From Rhodoluna limnophila (GTDB taxonomy: Bacteria > Actinomycetota > Actinomycetes > Actinomycetales > Microbacteriaceae): a stretch of 64,000 nucleotides of DNA. The translations under genes were made by a program, and so were the position numbers. The stretch covers positions 62,001 to 126,000 of the forward strand of contig CAMCXL010000003.1 of assembly GCA_945883505.1 (NCBI GenBank), given 5' to 3'. The notes beneath the pieces were generated by a model. It worked only from the letters and a program-made list of their open reading frames with translations, was not told the origin of the DNA and made no database searches. Numbering within the stretch: position 1 is the stretch's first letter; each line of letters starts with the position of its first letter. This document shows, in pieces, positions 29,826 to 40,123 of this stretch.

Positions 29826-31127
29826 GTGAGCGAAACCCTCTGGTACCTAGCCGGCATACTCTTTATTGTTTTGGGTATCGGTGTATCCATTGGCATTCAC
29901 GAGATTGGTCACCTAGTTCCAGCCAAGCTATTTGGCGTAAAGGTCACCAAGTACATGATTGGTTTTGGTCCAACCCTTTACTCCAGAAAAGTGGGTGAGA
30001 CCGAGTACGGGCTAAAGGCCTTTCCACTCGGCGGCTACATAGCGATGTTGGGGATGTACCCACCGGCCAAAAAACCAGAAACCAAAACCGGTTTTTTCAG
30101 GGATATGATCTCTCAGGCTCGAACAGCTCACTCGGAGTCTGAAACTAAAGCTGACGCGAATAGAAAGTTTTATCAACTGCCTGTTTCAAAGCGCATGATC
30201 ATCATGCTCGGTGGGCCGTTTATGAACCTGGTGCTCGGTGTCTTGTTGACGGCGATAGCGCTGACCGGGTTTGGTATCTACCAAAGCTCACTAAAGATTG
30301 AAGCAGTTTCGGTTTGTTTTGAAAACACCAGCACCGACTGCTCGGTTAGCGAGCAGACCCCGGCTTACATCGCGGGGCTTCAGGCAGGCGATGAAGTGGT
30401 AAGTATCTCAGGCCAACAAGCCATCGACTGGGTTCAGATTAGGCAAATTCTAACCTCCACCCCAACCGCCGAGCTTGAAGTGCTGCGCGACGGGAAGTTT
30501 CTTAAAGTCACGGTGACGGCCGTTTTGCAACAGCGCCCGCAGTTTGATTCGCTTGGCTCACCGGTACTTGATGAAGCAGGCGATATCGTTTACCAGCCTC
30601 AGCCGTTTTTGGGAGTGTTCTTGTCCCCGGAGCGCAAAGCGTTGCCGCTTACCCAATCACTTGAAGCATCGGGACAAACCATCGCCCAAATTGGCCAGCT
30701 GATTTTGCGCCTACCGGAGGAAGTAAGCAAGGTGACCGCAGTCACCTTCGGTGGTGGGGAGCGCGATATAACCGGACCTATTTCCATCGTTGGCATCGGA
30801 CAGGTTGCCGGGGAAGTTGCCGCCTCCGAAGAAGCCAGCTTCGTGGATAAATTCGCTACCGGAATTCAAATATTGGGTTCTTTGAATTTTGCTCTTTTTG
30901 TCTTCAACATGATTCCGCTGCTACCACTTGACGGTGGTCACGTCGCCGGCGGTATTTATGAATCTCTAAAGCGCGGGCTTTATCGATTAGCCGGCCGAAA
31001 AGACCCGGGGCCCGCCGACACCGCTTTATTGATGCCGCTGACCTGGTTTGTTTTTATTGCCCTGCTTTTGGTCTCGGCACTGCTGATTACCGCTGATTTA
31101 GTGAACCCAATCTCGCTATTTGGCTAG
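29826..31127 (+). CDS. rseP: Site-2-type intramembrane zinc metalloprotease (M50)
   Basis: A 433-residue membrane protease of the RseP/Rip1 family that cleaves transmembrane anti-sigma factors and signal peptides. The zinc motif HEIGH is at 25-29 in the first helix, and the third ligand motif LDGG is at 368-371 (PLLPLDGGHV). A PDZ domain spans about 150-225 (AYIAGLQAGDEVVSISGQ). Four membrane segments are predicted. The order dxr-M50 protease-ispG is the standard actinobacterial arrangement. The membrane protein at 13127-14506 is a conceivable substrate, but there is no direct evidence. Confidence 0.92.
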   Translation: MSETLWYLAGILFIVLGIGVSIGIHEIGHLVPAKLFGVKVTKYMIGFGPTLYSRKVGETEYGLKAFPLGGYIAMLGMYPPAKKPETKTGFFRDMISQARTAHSESETKADANRKFYQLPVSKRMIIMLGGPFMNLVLGVLLTAIALTGFGIYQSSLKIEAVSVCFENTSTDCSVSEQTPAYIAGLQAGDEVVSISGQQAIDWVQIRQILTSTPTAELEVLRDGKFLKVTVTAVLQQRPQFDSLGSPVLDEAGDIVYQPQPFLGVFLSPERKALPLTQSLEASGQTIAQIGQLILRLPEEVSKVTAVTFGGGERDITGPISIVGIGQVAGEVAASEEASFVDKFATGIQILGSLNFALFVFNMIPLLPLDGGHVAGGIYESLKRGLYRLAGRKDPGPADTALLMPLTWFVFIALLLVSALLITADLVNPISLFG

Positions 31128-31193
31128 GGCTTCGGCAATGCTGGTTTTACAACTTATGCTTTAAGAAGATCCATTAGCTATTCAAGGAGCAGT

Positions 31194-32351
31194 GTGCCAG
31201 CAGTAAACCTAGGACTTCCCAAAAGTCCGCCCCCAGTTCTAACCCCGAGACGCAAGACCCGACAAATCATGGTCGGAAAAGTTGCAGTCGGGGGAGATGC
31301 TCCAATTTCAGTTCAGTCGATGACTACCACTCCAACCACAGACATCAACGGCACCCTGCAGCAGATCGCTGAGCTAACAGCCACCGGTTGCGACATCGTT
31401 CGAGTTGCCTGTCCTTCGCAAGATGATGCTGATGTGTTACACATCATTGCCAAGAAATCGCAGATTCCGGTCATCGCCGATATTCACTTCCAGTCCAGAT
31501 ACGTTTTTCAAGCCATCGACGCCGGTTGCGGTGCGGTTCGAGTTAATCCTGGAAATATTCGCCAGTTTGATGGCCACGTTGGCGAAATCGCCAAGGCCGC
31601 CAAGGCGGCCGGAGTTTCAATTCGAATTGGTGTCAACGCGGGTTCTCTAGATCCAAGACTGATGGAAAAATACGGCAAGGCAACTCCCGAGGCCTTGGTT
31701 GAGTCAGCAGTTTGGGAGGCTAGCTTGTTCGAGGAGCATGACTTCCACGACTTCAAGATTTCTGTCAAGCACAACGACCCAGTTGTGATGGTTAGGGCTT
31801 ACGAGCTTCTTTCCGAGCGTGGCGACTGGCCACTTCACCTCGGGGTCACCGAAGCCGGTCCTTCATTCCAGGGAACAATCAAGTCTTCAGTTGCATTTGG
31901 TGCACTTTTGTCCAAGGGCATCGGTGACACCATCCGAGTTTCTCTTTCGGCGCCTCCCGCCGAGGAAGTAAAAGTTGGTTCCCAGATTCTAGAGTCACTG
32001 AATTTGCGTCCGAGAAAACTTGAAATCGTAAGTTGCCCAAGCTGTGGTCGTGCTCAAGTTGATGTATACAAACTTGCCAATGATGTGACCGCAGGTCTTG
32101 AAAAGCTCACCGTACCGCTTCGTGTTGCGGTAATGGGTTGCGTTGTCAACGGTCCCGGGGAAGCTCGCGAGGCAGATCTAGGAGTAGCCTCCGGAAACGG
32201 TAAGGGTCAGATCTTCGTAAAGGGTGAGGTTATAAAGACTGTCCCCGAGAGTGAAATCGTTGCGACCTTGATCGAAGAGGCTAATCGCTTGGCTGCCGAG
32301 ATGGATCCAGCCCTGGTTGGCTCACCACAGGTCGTAGTCAAGGACAAGTAA
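31194..32351 (+). CDS. ispG: 4-hydroxy-3-methylbut-2-enyl-diphosphate synthase
   Basis: [4Fe-4S] enzyme of the MEP pathway. The 385-residue protein has a TIM barrel ([12 protein letters not shown] near the start, [15 protein letters not shown]) and a C-terminal cluster domain with Cys281 and Cys284 in [11 protein letters not shown], Cys316 in [10 protein letters not shown] and the following Glu323. The GTG start has AAGGAG seven bases before it. Confidence 0.96.
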   Translation: MPAVNLGLPKSPPPVLTPRRKTRQIMVGKVAVGGDAPISVQSMTTTPTTDINGTLQQIAELTATGCDIVRVACPSQDDADVLHIIAKKSQIPVIADIHFQSRYVFQAIDAGCGAVRVNPGNIRQFDGHVGEIAKAAKAAGVSIRIGVNAGSLDPRLMEKYGKATPEALVESAVWEASLFEEHDFHDFKISVKHNDPVVMVRAYELLSERGDWPLHLGVTEAGPSFQGTIKSSVAFGALLSKGIGDTIRVSLSAPPAEEVKVGSQILESLNLRPRKLEIVSCPSCGRAQVDVYKLANDVTAGLEKLTVPLRVAVMGCVVNGPGEAREADLGVASGNGKGQIFVKGEVIKTVPESEIVATLIEEANRLAAEMDPALVGSPQVVVKDK

Positions 32352-32365
32352 GTCCCTGCGGGCGG

Positions 32366-32371
32366 TAACAT
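32366..32371 (+). promoter_or_regulatory. -10 box for a near-leaderless proS transcript
   Basis: TAACAT fits TAnnnT and lies seven bases before the proS ATG at 32379. No Shine-Dalgarno occurs in the 27-base gap after ispG. The -35 is not evident. Confidence 0.35.
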
Positions 32372-32378
32372 TGAGCCC

Positions 32379-34139
32379 ATGCCTATCCGCCTGAGCCAAC
32401 TATTTCTTCGCACGCTGCGCGAGGACCCTTCCGATGCCGATGTTCAAGGCCACCGGCTGTTGCTTCGTGCCGGATACATTCGAAGGGCAGCCCCTGGAAT
32501 TTATACCTGGCTTCCGCTAGGGCTAATGGTCAAAGCGAAAATCGAAAAGGTAGTGCGCGAGGAAATGGCAAACGCCGGCTCCCAGGAAGTGTTTTTTCCG
32601 GCGCTGCTACCAAGAGAACCTTTCGAGATCACCGGTCGTTGGACCGAGTATGGCGATAACTTGTTCAGGCTTCAAGATCGCAAGAAGGCGGACTACCTTT
32701 TAGCACCAACCCACGAGGAAGTTTTTACGCTGCTGGTAAAGGATATGTACTCCAGCTACAAGGACCTTCCGCTTTCGCTTTACCAAATCCAAAACAAGTA
32801 CCGCGACGAAGCTAGGCCTCGCGCGGGACTGCTTCGCGGTCGCGAGTTTGTGATGAAGGATGCCTACAGCTTTGACGTCAGTGACGAAGGGCTCGAGGTT
32901 TCTTATCAGGCTCAGCGCGCAGCCTACGAACGAATCTTTACTCGGCTCGGTGTTGACTACGTAATCGTGAAGGCCGACGCCGGTGCAATGGGTGGATCAA
33001 AATCTGAAGAGTTTCTATCGCCTTCGCCAATTGGCGAAGACACTTTTGTTCGCTCGGCCGGTGGCTACGCCGCCAACGTCGAAGCTGTTGCAACGGTTGT
33101 CCCTAAAGAGATTCCAATTTCGAATCAGCCGGCGGCAGAGGTTCATGATTCGCCAAACACACCAACTATCAAGACGCTGGTTGATTTGGCAAACGCCAAA
33201 GTCAAAAAAGCAGATGGCTCTTCCTGGGTTGCAGCTGACACCCTAAAAAACGTTGTGCTCGCACTTACCTCACCGGAAGGAAAACGCTCGCTTGTAATTG
33301 TTGGTATTCCTGGAGATCGTGAAGTTGATGAGAAGCGCGCCGAGGCGGCTTTTTCACCGTCGGAAGTATCGCAAGCCACCGACGAAGACTTTGCAAAACA
33401 CAAGTTGCTGGTGAAGGGATACATCGGTCCTACAAAGGACGGAGCTCAGTTCCTCGGTGAAAAAGCCACGGCCGGTATTCGCTATCTATTGGACCCTCGA
33501 GTTGTTTCTGGAACCAGCTGGATCACTGGAGCAAACCAAGACCAGAAGCACGTCTTCCACCTAGTCGCCGGACGAGATTTTTCTTCCGATGGGGTAGCGG
33601 ACATTGCCGAGGTGCGTGCGGGTGACCAAGCTCCGGATGGATCTGGCGAACTTGAGCTAGCTCGTGGAATTGAAATTGGGCACGTCTTCCAGCTCGGAAG
33701 AAAGTATGCCGAGGCACTAGAGCTAAAAGTTTTGGACGAGAACGGCAAGTTAGTCACAGTCACCATGGGTTCCTACGGAATTGGTGTGACCAGGCTGGTG
33801 GCGGTTTTGGCAGAAGCCAATAACGACGACAAGGGATTGATTTGGCCAGAATCGGTAGCACCGGCCGATGTGCATGTGGTTGCAGCCGGCAAAGAGGATT
33901 CGGTGTTTGCAGCTGCTGAGAAACTTGCTGAACAGATCGAACAAACTGGCAAGACCGTGCTGCTCGATGATCGCCAGAAGGTATCCCCGGGGGTTAAGTT
34001 TTCTGACGCTGAACTACTTGGAGTTCCCAAAGTGTTAATTGTTGGCAAGGGCCTGGAAACAGGCGAGGTTGAGCTCTGGAATAGAAGGAGTGGGGAAAGG
34101 CGTTCTATCAAGATAGAATCGGCTTTGTCCGAAATTTAA
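32379..34139 (+). CDS. proS: Prolyl-tRNA synthetase (bacterial type)
   Basis: Class II aminoacyl-tRNA synthetase charging tRNA-Pro. The 586-residue protein is the long bacterial architecture with an editing (INS) insertion between motifs 2 and 3 (about residues 225-400). Motif 1 surrounds [16 protein letters not shown], motif 2 is [17 protein letters not shown], and motif 3 includes [14 protein letters not shown] (about 465-478). The C-terminal anticodon-binding domain is complete ([19 protein letters not shown]). Confidence 0.96.
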   Translation: MPIRLSQLFLRTLREDPSDADVQGHRLLLRAGYIRRAAPGIYTWLPLGLMVKAKIEKVVREEMANAGSQEVFFPALLPREPFEITGRWTEYGDNLFRLQDRKKADYLLAPTHEEVFTLLVKDMYSSYKDLPLSLYQIQNKYRDEARPRAGLLRGREFVMKDAYSFDVSDEGLEVSYQAQRAAYERIFTRLGVDYVIVKADAGAMGGSKSEEFLSPSPIGEDTFVRSAGGYAANVEAVATVVPKEIPISNQPAAEVHDSPNTPTIKTLVDLANAKVKKADGSSWVAADTLKNVVLALTSPEGKRSLVIVGIPGDREVDEKRAEAAFSPSEVSQATDEDFAKHKLLVKGYIGPTKDGAQFLGEKATAGIRYLLDPRVVSGTSWITGANQDQKHVFHLVAGRDFSSDGVADIAEVRAGDQAPDGSGELELARGIEIGHVFQLGRKYAEALELKVLDENGKLVTVTMGSYGIGVTRLVAVLAEANNDDKGLIWPESVAPADVHVVAAGKEDSVFAAAEKLAEQIEQTGKTVLLDDRQKVSPGVKFSDAELLGVPKVLIVGKGLETGEVELWNRRSGERRSIKIESALSEI

Positions 34140-34167
34140 GTAAATAGCGCTTGGAGGTGTCGCCCCT

Positions 34168-35145
34168 GTGGATATAGACCTAGGCGTCCTTAGAGGACTC
34201 GAGCGCGAAAAAGAGATTCCCTTCAAGGAACTCGTCGAAATCATTGAAGCAGCCATTTTGGCCGCCTACCACCGCACCGTCGGGAACACCGACAAAGCCC
34301 GCGCTATTTTAGATCAGAAGACAGGCCACGTTCAGATTTTCGTGACCAGCGTGGATGAAGATGGTAATGAGACCGGTGAGACCGAGTCAACACCGGATGG
34401 CTTTGGAAGAATTGCAGCCAGCGCTGCCAAGCAGGTTATTGCATCCAGACTTCGTGAAATTAATGATGAGGGTGTGTTCGGAGAATTCAAGGGCAAGGAC
34501 GGCGACATTGTCGCCGGCACCATCCAGCAGGGGCAGCGTTCATACATGGTCTACGTTGACCTTGGTTCAATCGAAGCCATCATGCCCCCAGAAGAGCAAG
34601 TCCCCGGCGAGGATTATGCTCACGGCAAGCGCATCCGGGTTTATGTAACCAACGTCTCCAAGGGAACCCGCGGTCCACAGGTCACAGTTTCTAGAACCCA
34701 CCCGGGGCTAGTTCGAAAACTGTTTGCAATGGAGGTTCCCGAAATCGCCGAAGGAATCGTTGAGATTGTCTCGGTCGCCAGAGAAGCCGGCCATCGCACC
34801 AAGATTGCGGTTCGTGCCAACGACCCAGCGGTTAACGCCAAGGGCTCTTGCATCGGAGAACTGGGTCAGCGAGTTCGCGCAGTTCAGACCGAGCTCAACG
34901 ATGAAAAGATCGACATCGTTGATTTCTCGGAAGATTTGCCACAGTTTGTGGCTCACGCGCTTTCCCCCGCCAAGGTCTCGGATGCCTTTATTATCAACGC
35001 CGAGGAGCGTCAGGTTCGGGTTTTGGTGCCTGATTTCCAGCTCTCGCTGGCAATTGGTAAAGAAGGTCAAAACGCCCGTCTGGCTGCAAAGCTCACGGGA
35101 GCGAAGATTGACATCCAGCCAGACAGTATTTTGGACGGCGACTAG
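34168..35145 (+). CDS. nusA: Transcription termination/antitermination factor NusA
   Basis: RNA polymerase-associated elongation factor, 325 residues. It has an N-terminal polymerase-binding domain (about 1-105), an S1 domain (about 110-180, GTIQQGQRSYMVYVDLG), KH1 (about 200-270, AGHRTKIAVRANDP) and KH2 (about 275-325, LAIGKEGQNARLAAKLTG). The acidic C-terminal repeats of E. coli NusA are absent, as usual in actinobacteria. GTG start with GGAGG upstream. rimP, usually placed directly before nusA, is missing: only 28 bases separate proS and nusA. Confidence 0.95.
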   Translation: MDIDLGVLRGLEREKEIPFKELVEIIEAAILAAYHRTVGNTDKARAILDQKTGHVQIFVTSVDEDGNETGETESTPDGFGRIAASAAKQVIASRLREINDEGVFGEFKGKDGDIVAGTIQQGQRSYMVYVDLGSIEAIMPPEEQVPGEDYAHGKRIRVYVTNVSKGTRGPQVTVSRTHPGLVRKLFAMEVPEIAEGIVEIVSVAREAGHRTKIAVRANDPAVNAKGSCIGELGQRVRAVQTELNDEKIDIVDFSEDLPQFVAHALSPAKVSDAFIINAEERQVRVLVPDFQLSLAIGKEGQNARLAAKLTGAKIDIQPDSILDGD

Positions 35146-35331
35146 TCGCTTTTGGGTCTTTGGGTCTAGACTGTGATTTGGTGGTTTTATCGCCACAGAC
35201 CATTTGGTCGAAATCGGTTTTTAGGCCTTTAGGTCTAAATCCGCTGGAAAAATAAGAAGAAACAGGCAGAAAAGATGTTGGAAAACTAATGAGTATCTCG
35301 AAATGAGTACCCAACAGCTTTAACGGCCTGC

Positions 35332-35355
35332 CCTGTTTGGGAAGGCCCAGACAGG
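35332..35355 (+). promoter_or_regulatory. Hairpin overlapping the infB ribosome-binding site
   Basis: CCTGTTTGGG (35332-35341), loop AAGG, CCCAGACAGG (35346-35355) forms a ten-pair stem with one G-U pair. The last three stem bases are the first three of the infB Shine-Dalgarno AGGAG (35353-35357), seven bases before the GTG. Folding would partly hide the ribosome-binding site. No T-run follows, so it is not an intrinsic terminator. The rest of the 218-base nusA-infB gap holds a small dyad GACCA/TGGTC (35198-35209) and no complete gene; ylxR, usual here, is absent. Confidence 0.6.
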
Positions 35356-35363
35356 AGAAGTAA

Positions 35364-37973
35364 GTGGCGCTACCACGTGTTTACGACGTAGCCAAAGAAC
35401 TTGGTATTGACACCAAAGTTGCTCTGGCCAAATTAGAAGAGCTCGGCGAATACGTCAAGAGCGGATCTTCCACCATCGCGCCTCCGATCGCTAAGAAACT
35501 ACGCGCTGCCTTTCCCGACGCTAAGCCAAAAGAAGAACCAAAGAAAGCCGCAAAGCCAAAGGCTGCAGCCAAGAAAACTGCCGATCCAAAAGAACCCGAA
35601 GCCGCCACCGAGAAACCGGAAACCGATGAGGCACCGGAGCCTCCAAAGAAAAAGACTTCAAGACTTGCTCCAAGTTCAATAACCGACGCGCCCAAGCTAC
35701 CGCCAGCTGCTTCTTCAGTGCCGGGGGTTCCAAGGCCAGGTAACAATCCATTCGCCTCAAGTCAGGGAATGGGTATTCCTCGTCCAATGGCAAGGCCTGG
35801 AAACAGTCCCTTTAATCCAGCGCAAGGTATGGCACGTCCTGGAACTCCAAGACCTGGTTCACCAAGACCAGGAACCAGATCTGAAGGTGGAACCGATCGC
35901 CCAGGTGCAAGACCAGCTGGTGGTGGAGCGCGTCCAGGTTTTGCAGGTGCCAAGCCAGGATTTGGTGGCGGTGCTCCCGGAGGAGGATTTCCTCCCAGAG
36001 GACCAGCCGGAGGTCGCGGTCGCGGCGTTGGCGGAGGAACCGCTGGAGCTTTTGGTAAGGGTGGAGCAAGGGGACAGAGCAAGGCTCGCAAATCCAAGCG
36101 CGCTAAGAGAGAAGAATTCGAACAAAGAAGTATCCCGAGCCTAGGTGGCGCAGTTGTCCCACGCGGTGACGGAACAACCGTTATCAGGCTTCGTCGCGGT
36201 GCATCGATTCAGGACTTCGCGGACAAGATTGATGCCAATGCCGGTCAGCTGATTACGGTGCTATTTGCACTAGGTCAGATGGCAACCGCAACCGCATCGC
36301 TTGATGAAGAAACCTTCCTAATTCTCGGAGAAGAACTTGGTTTCAAGATTGAGGTTGTCTCCCCAGAAGACGAAGAGCGCGAGCTATTCGAGGGCTTTGG
36401 GTTGGATATCTCAACTGACTACGACGATGACGAAAAAGACTTGCTTGCAAGGCCACCGGTTGTGACAGTAATGGGTCACGTTGACCACGGAAAGACAGCT
36501 CTTTTGGACTCAATCCGAAACTCTAACGTCCAGGCCGGTGAAGCAGGAGGCATTACCCAGCACATCGGTGCCTATCAGGTGCACACCACTCACGAAGGTC
36601 AAGACCGCGCCATTACTTTCATTGACACCCCGGGTCACGAGGCTTTCACAGCTATGCGTGCTCGTGGTGCTCAGGTCACCGACATCGCAATCTTGGTAGT
36701 TGCAGCCGATGACGGCGTGATGCCTCAGACCATTGAGGCTCTAAACCACGCCCAGTCCGCGAACGTTCCAATTGTGGTTGCGGTGAACAAGATGGATAAG
36801 GAAGGCGCTAACCCGGACAAGGTAAAGCAGCAGCTAACCGAGTTCAACTTGATTGCCGAAGAATACGGTGGTGACGTGATGTTTGTTCCTGTGTCTGCCT
36901 TGAAGGGCCAGGGAATCACCGAGCTATTAGACGCGGTGCTTCTAACTGCGGACGCCGCACTAGACATGCGAGCTAACCCAAACAAGGACGCTCGCGGTGT
37001 TGCAATTGAAGCCAACCTAGACAAGGGCCGCGGAGCGGTTGCAACCGTTTTGATTCAGTCCGGAACCCTAAACGTTGGAGACTCAATCGTTGCTGGAAGT
37101 GCGCACGGTCGAGTGCGAGCGATGTTCAACGAAGACGGGGACCCGGTTGAGTCTGCAACTCCTTCCAGGCCGGTTCAGGTACTTGGCCTTCAGAGCGTTC
37201 CACGTGCCGGTGACACCTTTGTTGTGACCGACGACGAGCGTCAAGCAAGACAGATTGCCGAAAAGCGTGAAGCTGCCGACCGCAATGCGCTATTGGCCAA
37301 GACCAGAAAGCGCATCAGCCTAGAAGACTTCACCAAGGCACTCGAAGATGGCAAGGTCGAATCTCTCAACTTGGTTATCAAGGGTGACGTTTCCGGTGCT
37401 GTTGAAGCGCTGGAAGACTCACTGTTGAAGATCGAGGTCGACGATTCAGTTCAGCTTCGAATCATTCACCGCGGTGTTGGTGCAGTGACCGAGTCGGATG
37501 TGAACCTAGCAACTGTAGATAACGCCATCATCATCGGATTCAACGTCAAGCCAGACAACAAAGCCAGGGACCGCGCTGACCGCGAGGGAGTGGACATCCG
37601 CTTCTACTCGGTTATCTACGCGGCAATTGAGGACATTGAAAAAGCCCTTAAGGGAATGCTCAAGCCAGAGTACGAAGAGGTGCAGCTTGGTACCGCAGAA
37701 GTTCGGGAGCTATTCAAATCCTCCAAGGTTGGAACCATCGCTGGATCTATCGTTCGAACCGGAACCATCAAGCGAAACTCTTTTGCTCGCGTCCTCAGAG
37801 CTGGAAACGTCATCGCTGAAAACCTCAAGGTTGATTCTTTGAAGCGATTCAAGGATGACGCCAACGAGGTCAAGACCGACTTTGAGTGTGGAATTGGACT
37901 GGGTGGTTTCAACGAGCTTGAGCTTGAAGACATCATCGAGACCTACGAGATGCGCGAGAAGCCAAGGGTCTAA
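35364..37973 (+). CDS. infB: Translation initiation factor IF-2
   Basis: GTPase that brings initiator tRNA to the ribosome. The 869-residue protein starts with the IF2-N domain (about 1-52, [12 protein letters not shown]), continues with a low-complexity Lys/Pro/Gly/Arg linker (about 53-250), a second IF2-N-like helical segment (about 270-340), and the G domain: G1 GHVDHGKT (371-378), DTPGHEAF and NKMDKEG. Domains II-IV follow to the C-terminus. The start is GTG behind a hairpin that partly covers its Shine-Dalgarno. Confidence 0.97.
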   Translation: MALPRVYDVAKELGIDTKVALAKLEELGEYVKSGSSTIAPPIAKKLRAAFPDAKPKEEPKKAAKPKAAAKKTADPKEPEAATEKPETDEAPEPPKKKTSRLAPSSITDAPKLPPAASSVPGVPRPGNNPFASSQGMGIPRPMARPGNSPFNPAQGMARPGTPRPGSPRPGTRSEGGTDRPGARPAGGGARPGFAGAKPGFGGGAPGGGFPPRGPAGGRGRGVGGGTAGAFGKGGARGQSKARKSKRAKREEFEQRSIPSLGGAVVPRGDGTTVIRLRRGASIQDFADKIDANAGQLITVLFALGQMATATASLDEETFLILGEELGFKIEVVSPEDEERELFEGFGLDISTDYDDDEKDLLARPPVVTVMGHVDHGKTALLDSIRNSNVQAGEAGGITQHIGAYQVHTTHEGQDRAITFIDTPGHEAFTAMRARGAQVTDIAILVVAADDGVMPQTIEALNHAQSANVPIVVAVNKMDKEGANPDKVKQQLTEFNLIAEEYGGDVMFVPVSALKGQGITELLDAVLLTADAALDMRANPNKDARGVAIEANLDKGRGAVATVLIQSGTLNVGDSIVAGSAHGRVRAMFNEDGDPVESATPSRPVQVLGLQSVPRAGDTFVVTDDERQARQIAEKREAADRNALLAKTRKRISLEDFTKALEDGKVESLNLVIKGDVSGAVEALEDSLLKIEVDDSVQLRIIHRGVGAVTESDVNLATVDNAIIIGFNVKPDNKARDRADREGVDIRFYSVIYAAIEDIEKALKGMLKPEYEEVQLGTAEVRELFKSSKVGTIAGSIVRTGTIKRNSFARVLRAGNVIAENLKVDSLKRFKDDANEVKTDFECGIGLGGFNELELEDIIETYEMREKPRV
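35735..36110 (+). repeat. Low-complexity Pro/Gly/Arg-coding tract inside infB
   Basis: This stretch encodes recurring RPG, PRPG and GGG units and ends in a basic [10 protein letters not shown] segment. It is the disordered IF-2 linker, common in actinobacteria and prone to length change. It causes several long antisense open frames that are not genes. Confidence 0.8.
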
Positions 37974-37976
37974 ATC

Positions 37977-38414
37977 ATGGTTGATGTTGCCAGGGCTCGG
38001 AAATTAGCCGAGCGAATTAAGGTTTTGGTTGCCGAAGCGCTTGAAAAAGCTGTCAAGGACCCCGACCTTGGTTTTGTCACTCTCACCGAGGTGAAAGTGA
38101 CCCCTGACCTATCGCACGCTCAGATTTTCTACACGGTTTTTGGTTCCGATGAAGATCGAGAGCGCTCGAACGAGATCATAAGACAAAATACCGGGCGAAT
38201 CCGCGGAGAGGTTGGACACAACCTCTCGATTCGCCTAACTCCAACTCTTGAGTTCATCGCTGACGAGTTGCCAGAGAACGCAGCTCACATGAATGACCTA
38301 CTCGCTGAGGCTAGAGCAAGGGATGCTGAGGTCGCCAGGCTTGCCGCTGCCGCTAAACCTGCCGGGGATGCCAATCCGTATAAAGAGCCAAGGCAAATCG
38401 AAGACCAGGAATAG
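37977..38414 (+). CDS. rbfA: 30S ribosome-binding factor A
   Basis: Small KH-like protein that assists 16S rRNA maturation, 145 residues. The family pattern ARKLAERIKVLVAEALEKAVKDPDLGFVTLTEVKVTPDL at the N-terminus, and LTPTLEFIADEL, are clear. The C-terminal 30 residues are a polar tail typical of actinobacteria. It begins four bases after infB. Confidence 0.94.
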   Translation: MVDVARARKLAERIKVLVAEALEKAVKDPDLGFVTLTEVKVTPDLSHAQIFYTVFGSDEDRERSNEIIRQNTGRIRGEVGHNLSIRLTPTLEFIADELPENAAHMNDLLAEARARDAEVARLAAAAKPAGDANPYKEPRQIEDQE

Positions 38415-38416
38415 TT

Positions 38417-39310
38417 TTGGCGAGCTCGGGTCTAGTTCTAATCGATAAGCCCCAAGGCTTCACATCCCACGATGTTGTAGCGAAGGTTCGAAAAGCTGTC
38501 GGCACCAAAAAAGTTGGTCACGCTGGAACCCTTGACCCACTGGCAACCGGATTACTAGTTCTCGGAATTGAGTCTGGAACCAAGTTGCTGACGTTTTTAG
38601 TTGGAGCAGACAAAACTTACCTTGCAACCATTCGGCTAGGGGTATCGACCGTATCGGATGACTCTGAATCTGAAGTCGTAGAAACTGCGGCAGCTGATTC
38701 ATTGGCGCTTATCACACCCGATCGAATTATTCGGGAAATTTCCAAGCTAACCGGGGTAATTTTGCAGCGGCCTTCGTCTGTGAGTGCAATCAAAGTCGAT
38801 GGAAAAAGAGCCTACGACTTAGTGCGTGAAGGTGTTGAAGTTGAACTCAAATCGCGCGAGGTGAGTGTTCATGCTTTTGAGCTACTTTCGAGTTCGAAAT
38901 CTCCAGAGGGTTTTATTGACTTAGAGGTTAGGGTTGATTGCTCGTCAGGGACATACATCCGGGCCTTGGCTAGGGACCTAGGTCAAGGCTTAGGTGTTGG
39001 AGGCCATATCACCTCGCTTCGAAGAACTAAGGTCGGATCCTTTGAGGTTGAGTCAGCAAATCAAATTAGCGAACTTGAAGATCTTCGTCTAACCTCACTG
39101 GCTGAGGCGGCAAGCGATCTATTCGAAACGATTACCCTAGACGATCAGCAAGTCACCGATTTGGTTCACGGTAAGAGAATTTCGCCTAAGGTAAGCGTTT
39201 CTTCGACGGTGGCTGGCATTTCTGAAGCGGGGAAATTGATTGCGGTGCTGGAGCCGGTTGATTCTGACTTAAAATCAGTTGTGGTCTTTCAAGGAGAATT
39301 AAATGACTGA
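38417..39310 (+). CDS. truB: tRNA pseudouridine-55 synthase
   Basis: Makes pseudouridine 55 in the T-loop of tRNAs. The 297-residue protein has the catalytic Asp40 in GHAGTLDPLATG, the KRAYDLVREG motif, and RVDCSSGTYIRALARDLG. The start is TTG two bases after rbfA. The 3' end overlaps the next small membrane gene by eight bases. Confidence 0.95.
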   Translation: MASSGLVLIDKPQGFTSHDVVAKVRKAVGTKKVGHAGTLDPLATGLLVLGIESGTKLLTFLVGADKTYLATIRLGVSTVSDDSESEVVETAAADSLALITPDRIIREISKLTGVILQRPSSVSAIKVDGKRAYDLVREGVEVELKSREVSVHAFELLSSSKSPEGFIDLEVRVDCSSGTYIRALARDLGQGLGVGGHITSLRRTKVGSFEVESANQISELEDLRLTSLAEAASDLFETITLDDQQVTDLVHGKRISPKVSVSSTVAGISEAGKLIAVLEPVDSDLKSVVVFQGELND

Positions 39311-39668
39311 ACTGCTGTATTTGATTCAGCTCTGGTTTGCAGTTGCGGCCGGATTATTCGCCATTGCTTTAGGGCTTTTTGGAAGGTTGCCGAGCCTTTG
39401 GAGCGTGGGGTCGATAGCAGTTGTTCTACTTGGGCTTTTGATTCAGTTTGGCTACAGCGTTTTCGCGGTGGTTGGGGGAGAAGAAGCAGCCGTTGACACG
39501 GTCGAGTTCTTCGCATATTTGGTCGTTGCAATCATGGTCCCAATCGGTGCCGGGTTTTGGGCCTTGGTTGAAAGAAACCGCTGGTCAACACTTATTCTCG
39601 GCGTTGCAGCACTCACGGTTGCAGTGATGCTGGTACGCATGAATCAAATTTGGACCGGTAGCTACTAA
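39303..39668 (+). CDS. Small four-helix membrane protein, unknown function
   Basis: A 121-residue hydrophobic protein with four predicted helices (about 5-25, 31-52, 64-86, 94-112), ending in MNQIWTGSY. I do not recognise a named family. Similar small membrane genes occur after truB in related actinobacteria, and the eight-base overlap with truB supports translation. No conserved catalytic residues are visible. Confidence 0.7.
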   Translation: MTELLYLIQLWFAVAAGLFAIALGLFGRLPSLWSVGSIAVVLLGLLIQFGYSVFAVVGGEEAAVDTVEFFAYLVVAIMVPIGAGFWALVERNRWSTLILGVAALTVAVMLVRMNQIWTGSY

Positions 39669-39699
39669 ATCCCTAAAGCCAAGAAAGCCAGAACCTAAG

Positions 39700-40122
39700 A
39701 TGTCAATCCCTAAGCTACCTAAGCTACCTAAGCCGAGCCGTTCACTTGGAGCCGGACGGCTACTGATTGTTTTTTACGCCGTCTTTGCAGTTTCTGCAAC
39801 CGCCAGGGCTTCGTTTCAGATCATTACAAAGTTTGAGCAGGCTCCGCTGGCTTACTCGCTGTCCTTGGTCAGTGCACTGGTTTACATCCTTGCAACTGTT
39901 TCGCTTGCCAAAAACGGGAAAGCTTGGAAATCAATTGCCTTGGCTTCGGTAATTTTTGAGCTGGTCGGAGTTTTAGCGGTCGGCACACTTTCGTTTATTG
40001 CACCGGAGCTTTTTGCACACCCGAGTGTTTGGTCTGGTTTTGGCTCAGGATATGGATACATTCCTCTGGTGCTACCAATTCTGGGTCTGTTGTGGATTAG
40101 AAAAACTAGCAGGGACTCTTAG
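39700..40122 (+). CDS. Small membrane protein, unknown function
   Basis: A 140-residue protein. The N-terminus carries a Lys/Pro motif PKLPKLPKP encoded by a short DNA repeat, followed by four predicted helices (about 20-38, 48-68, 76-98, 112-132). It lies between a related-looking membrane gene and ribF in the same operon. No clear Shine-Dalgarno is seen. No function can be assigned. Confidence 0.7.
   Translation: MSIPKLPKLPKPSRSLGAGRLLIVFYAVFAVSATARASFQIITKFEQAPLAYSLSLVSALVYILATVSLAKNGKAWKSIALASVIFELVGVLAVGTLSFIAPELFAHPSVWSGFGSGYGYIPLVLPILGLLWIRKTSRDS
39709..39733 (+). repeat. Nine-base tandem repeat CCTAAGCTA
   Basis: Nearly three head-to-tail copies of CCTAAGCTA encode the PKL-PKL-PKP string at the N-terminus of the 39700-40122 protein. 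A nine-base unit keeps the reading frame, so slippage would change protein length without breaking it. Confidence 0.8.
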
Positions 40123-40123
40123 C

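Noticed and set aside
35381..36125. Several long open frames on the minus strand opposite infB
   Set aside because: They arise from the repetitive Pro/Gly/Arg codons of the IF-2 linker; translations are low complexity and have no start signals.
39998..40123. Longer ribF reading frame starting at 39998
   Set aside because: It lies inside the preceding membrane-protein gene and adds residues without similarity; GTG 40124 gives the normal length of 309 residues.
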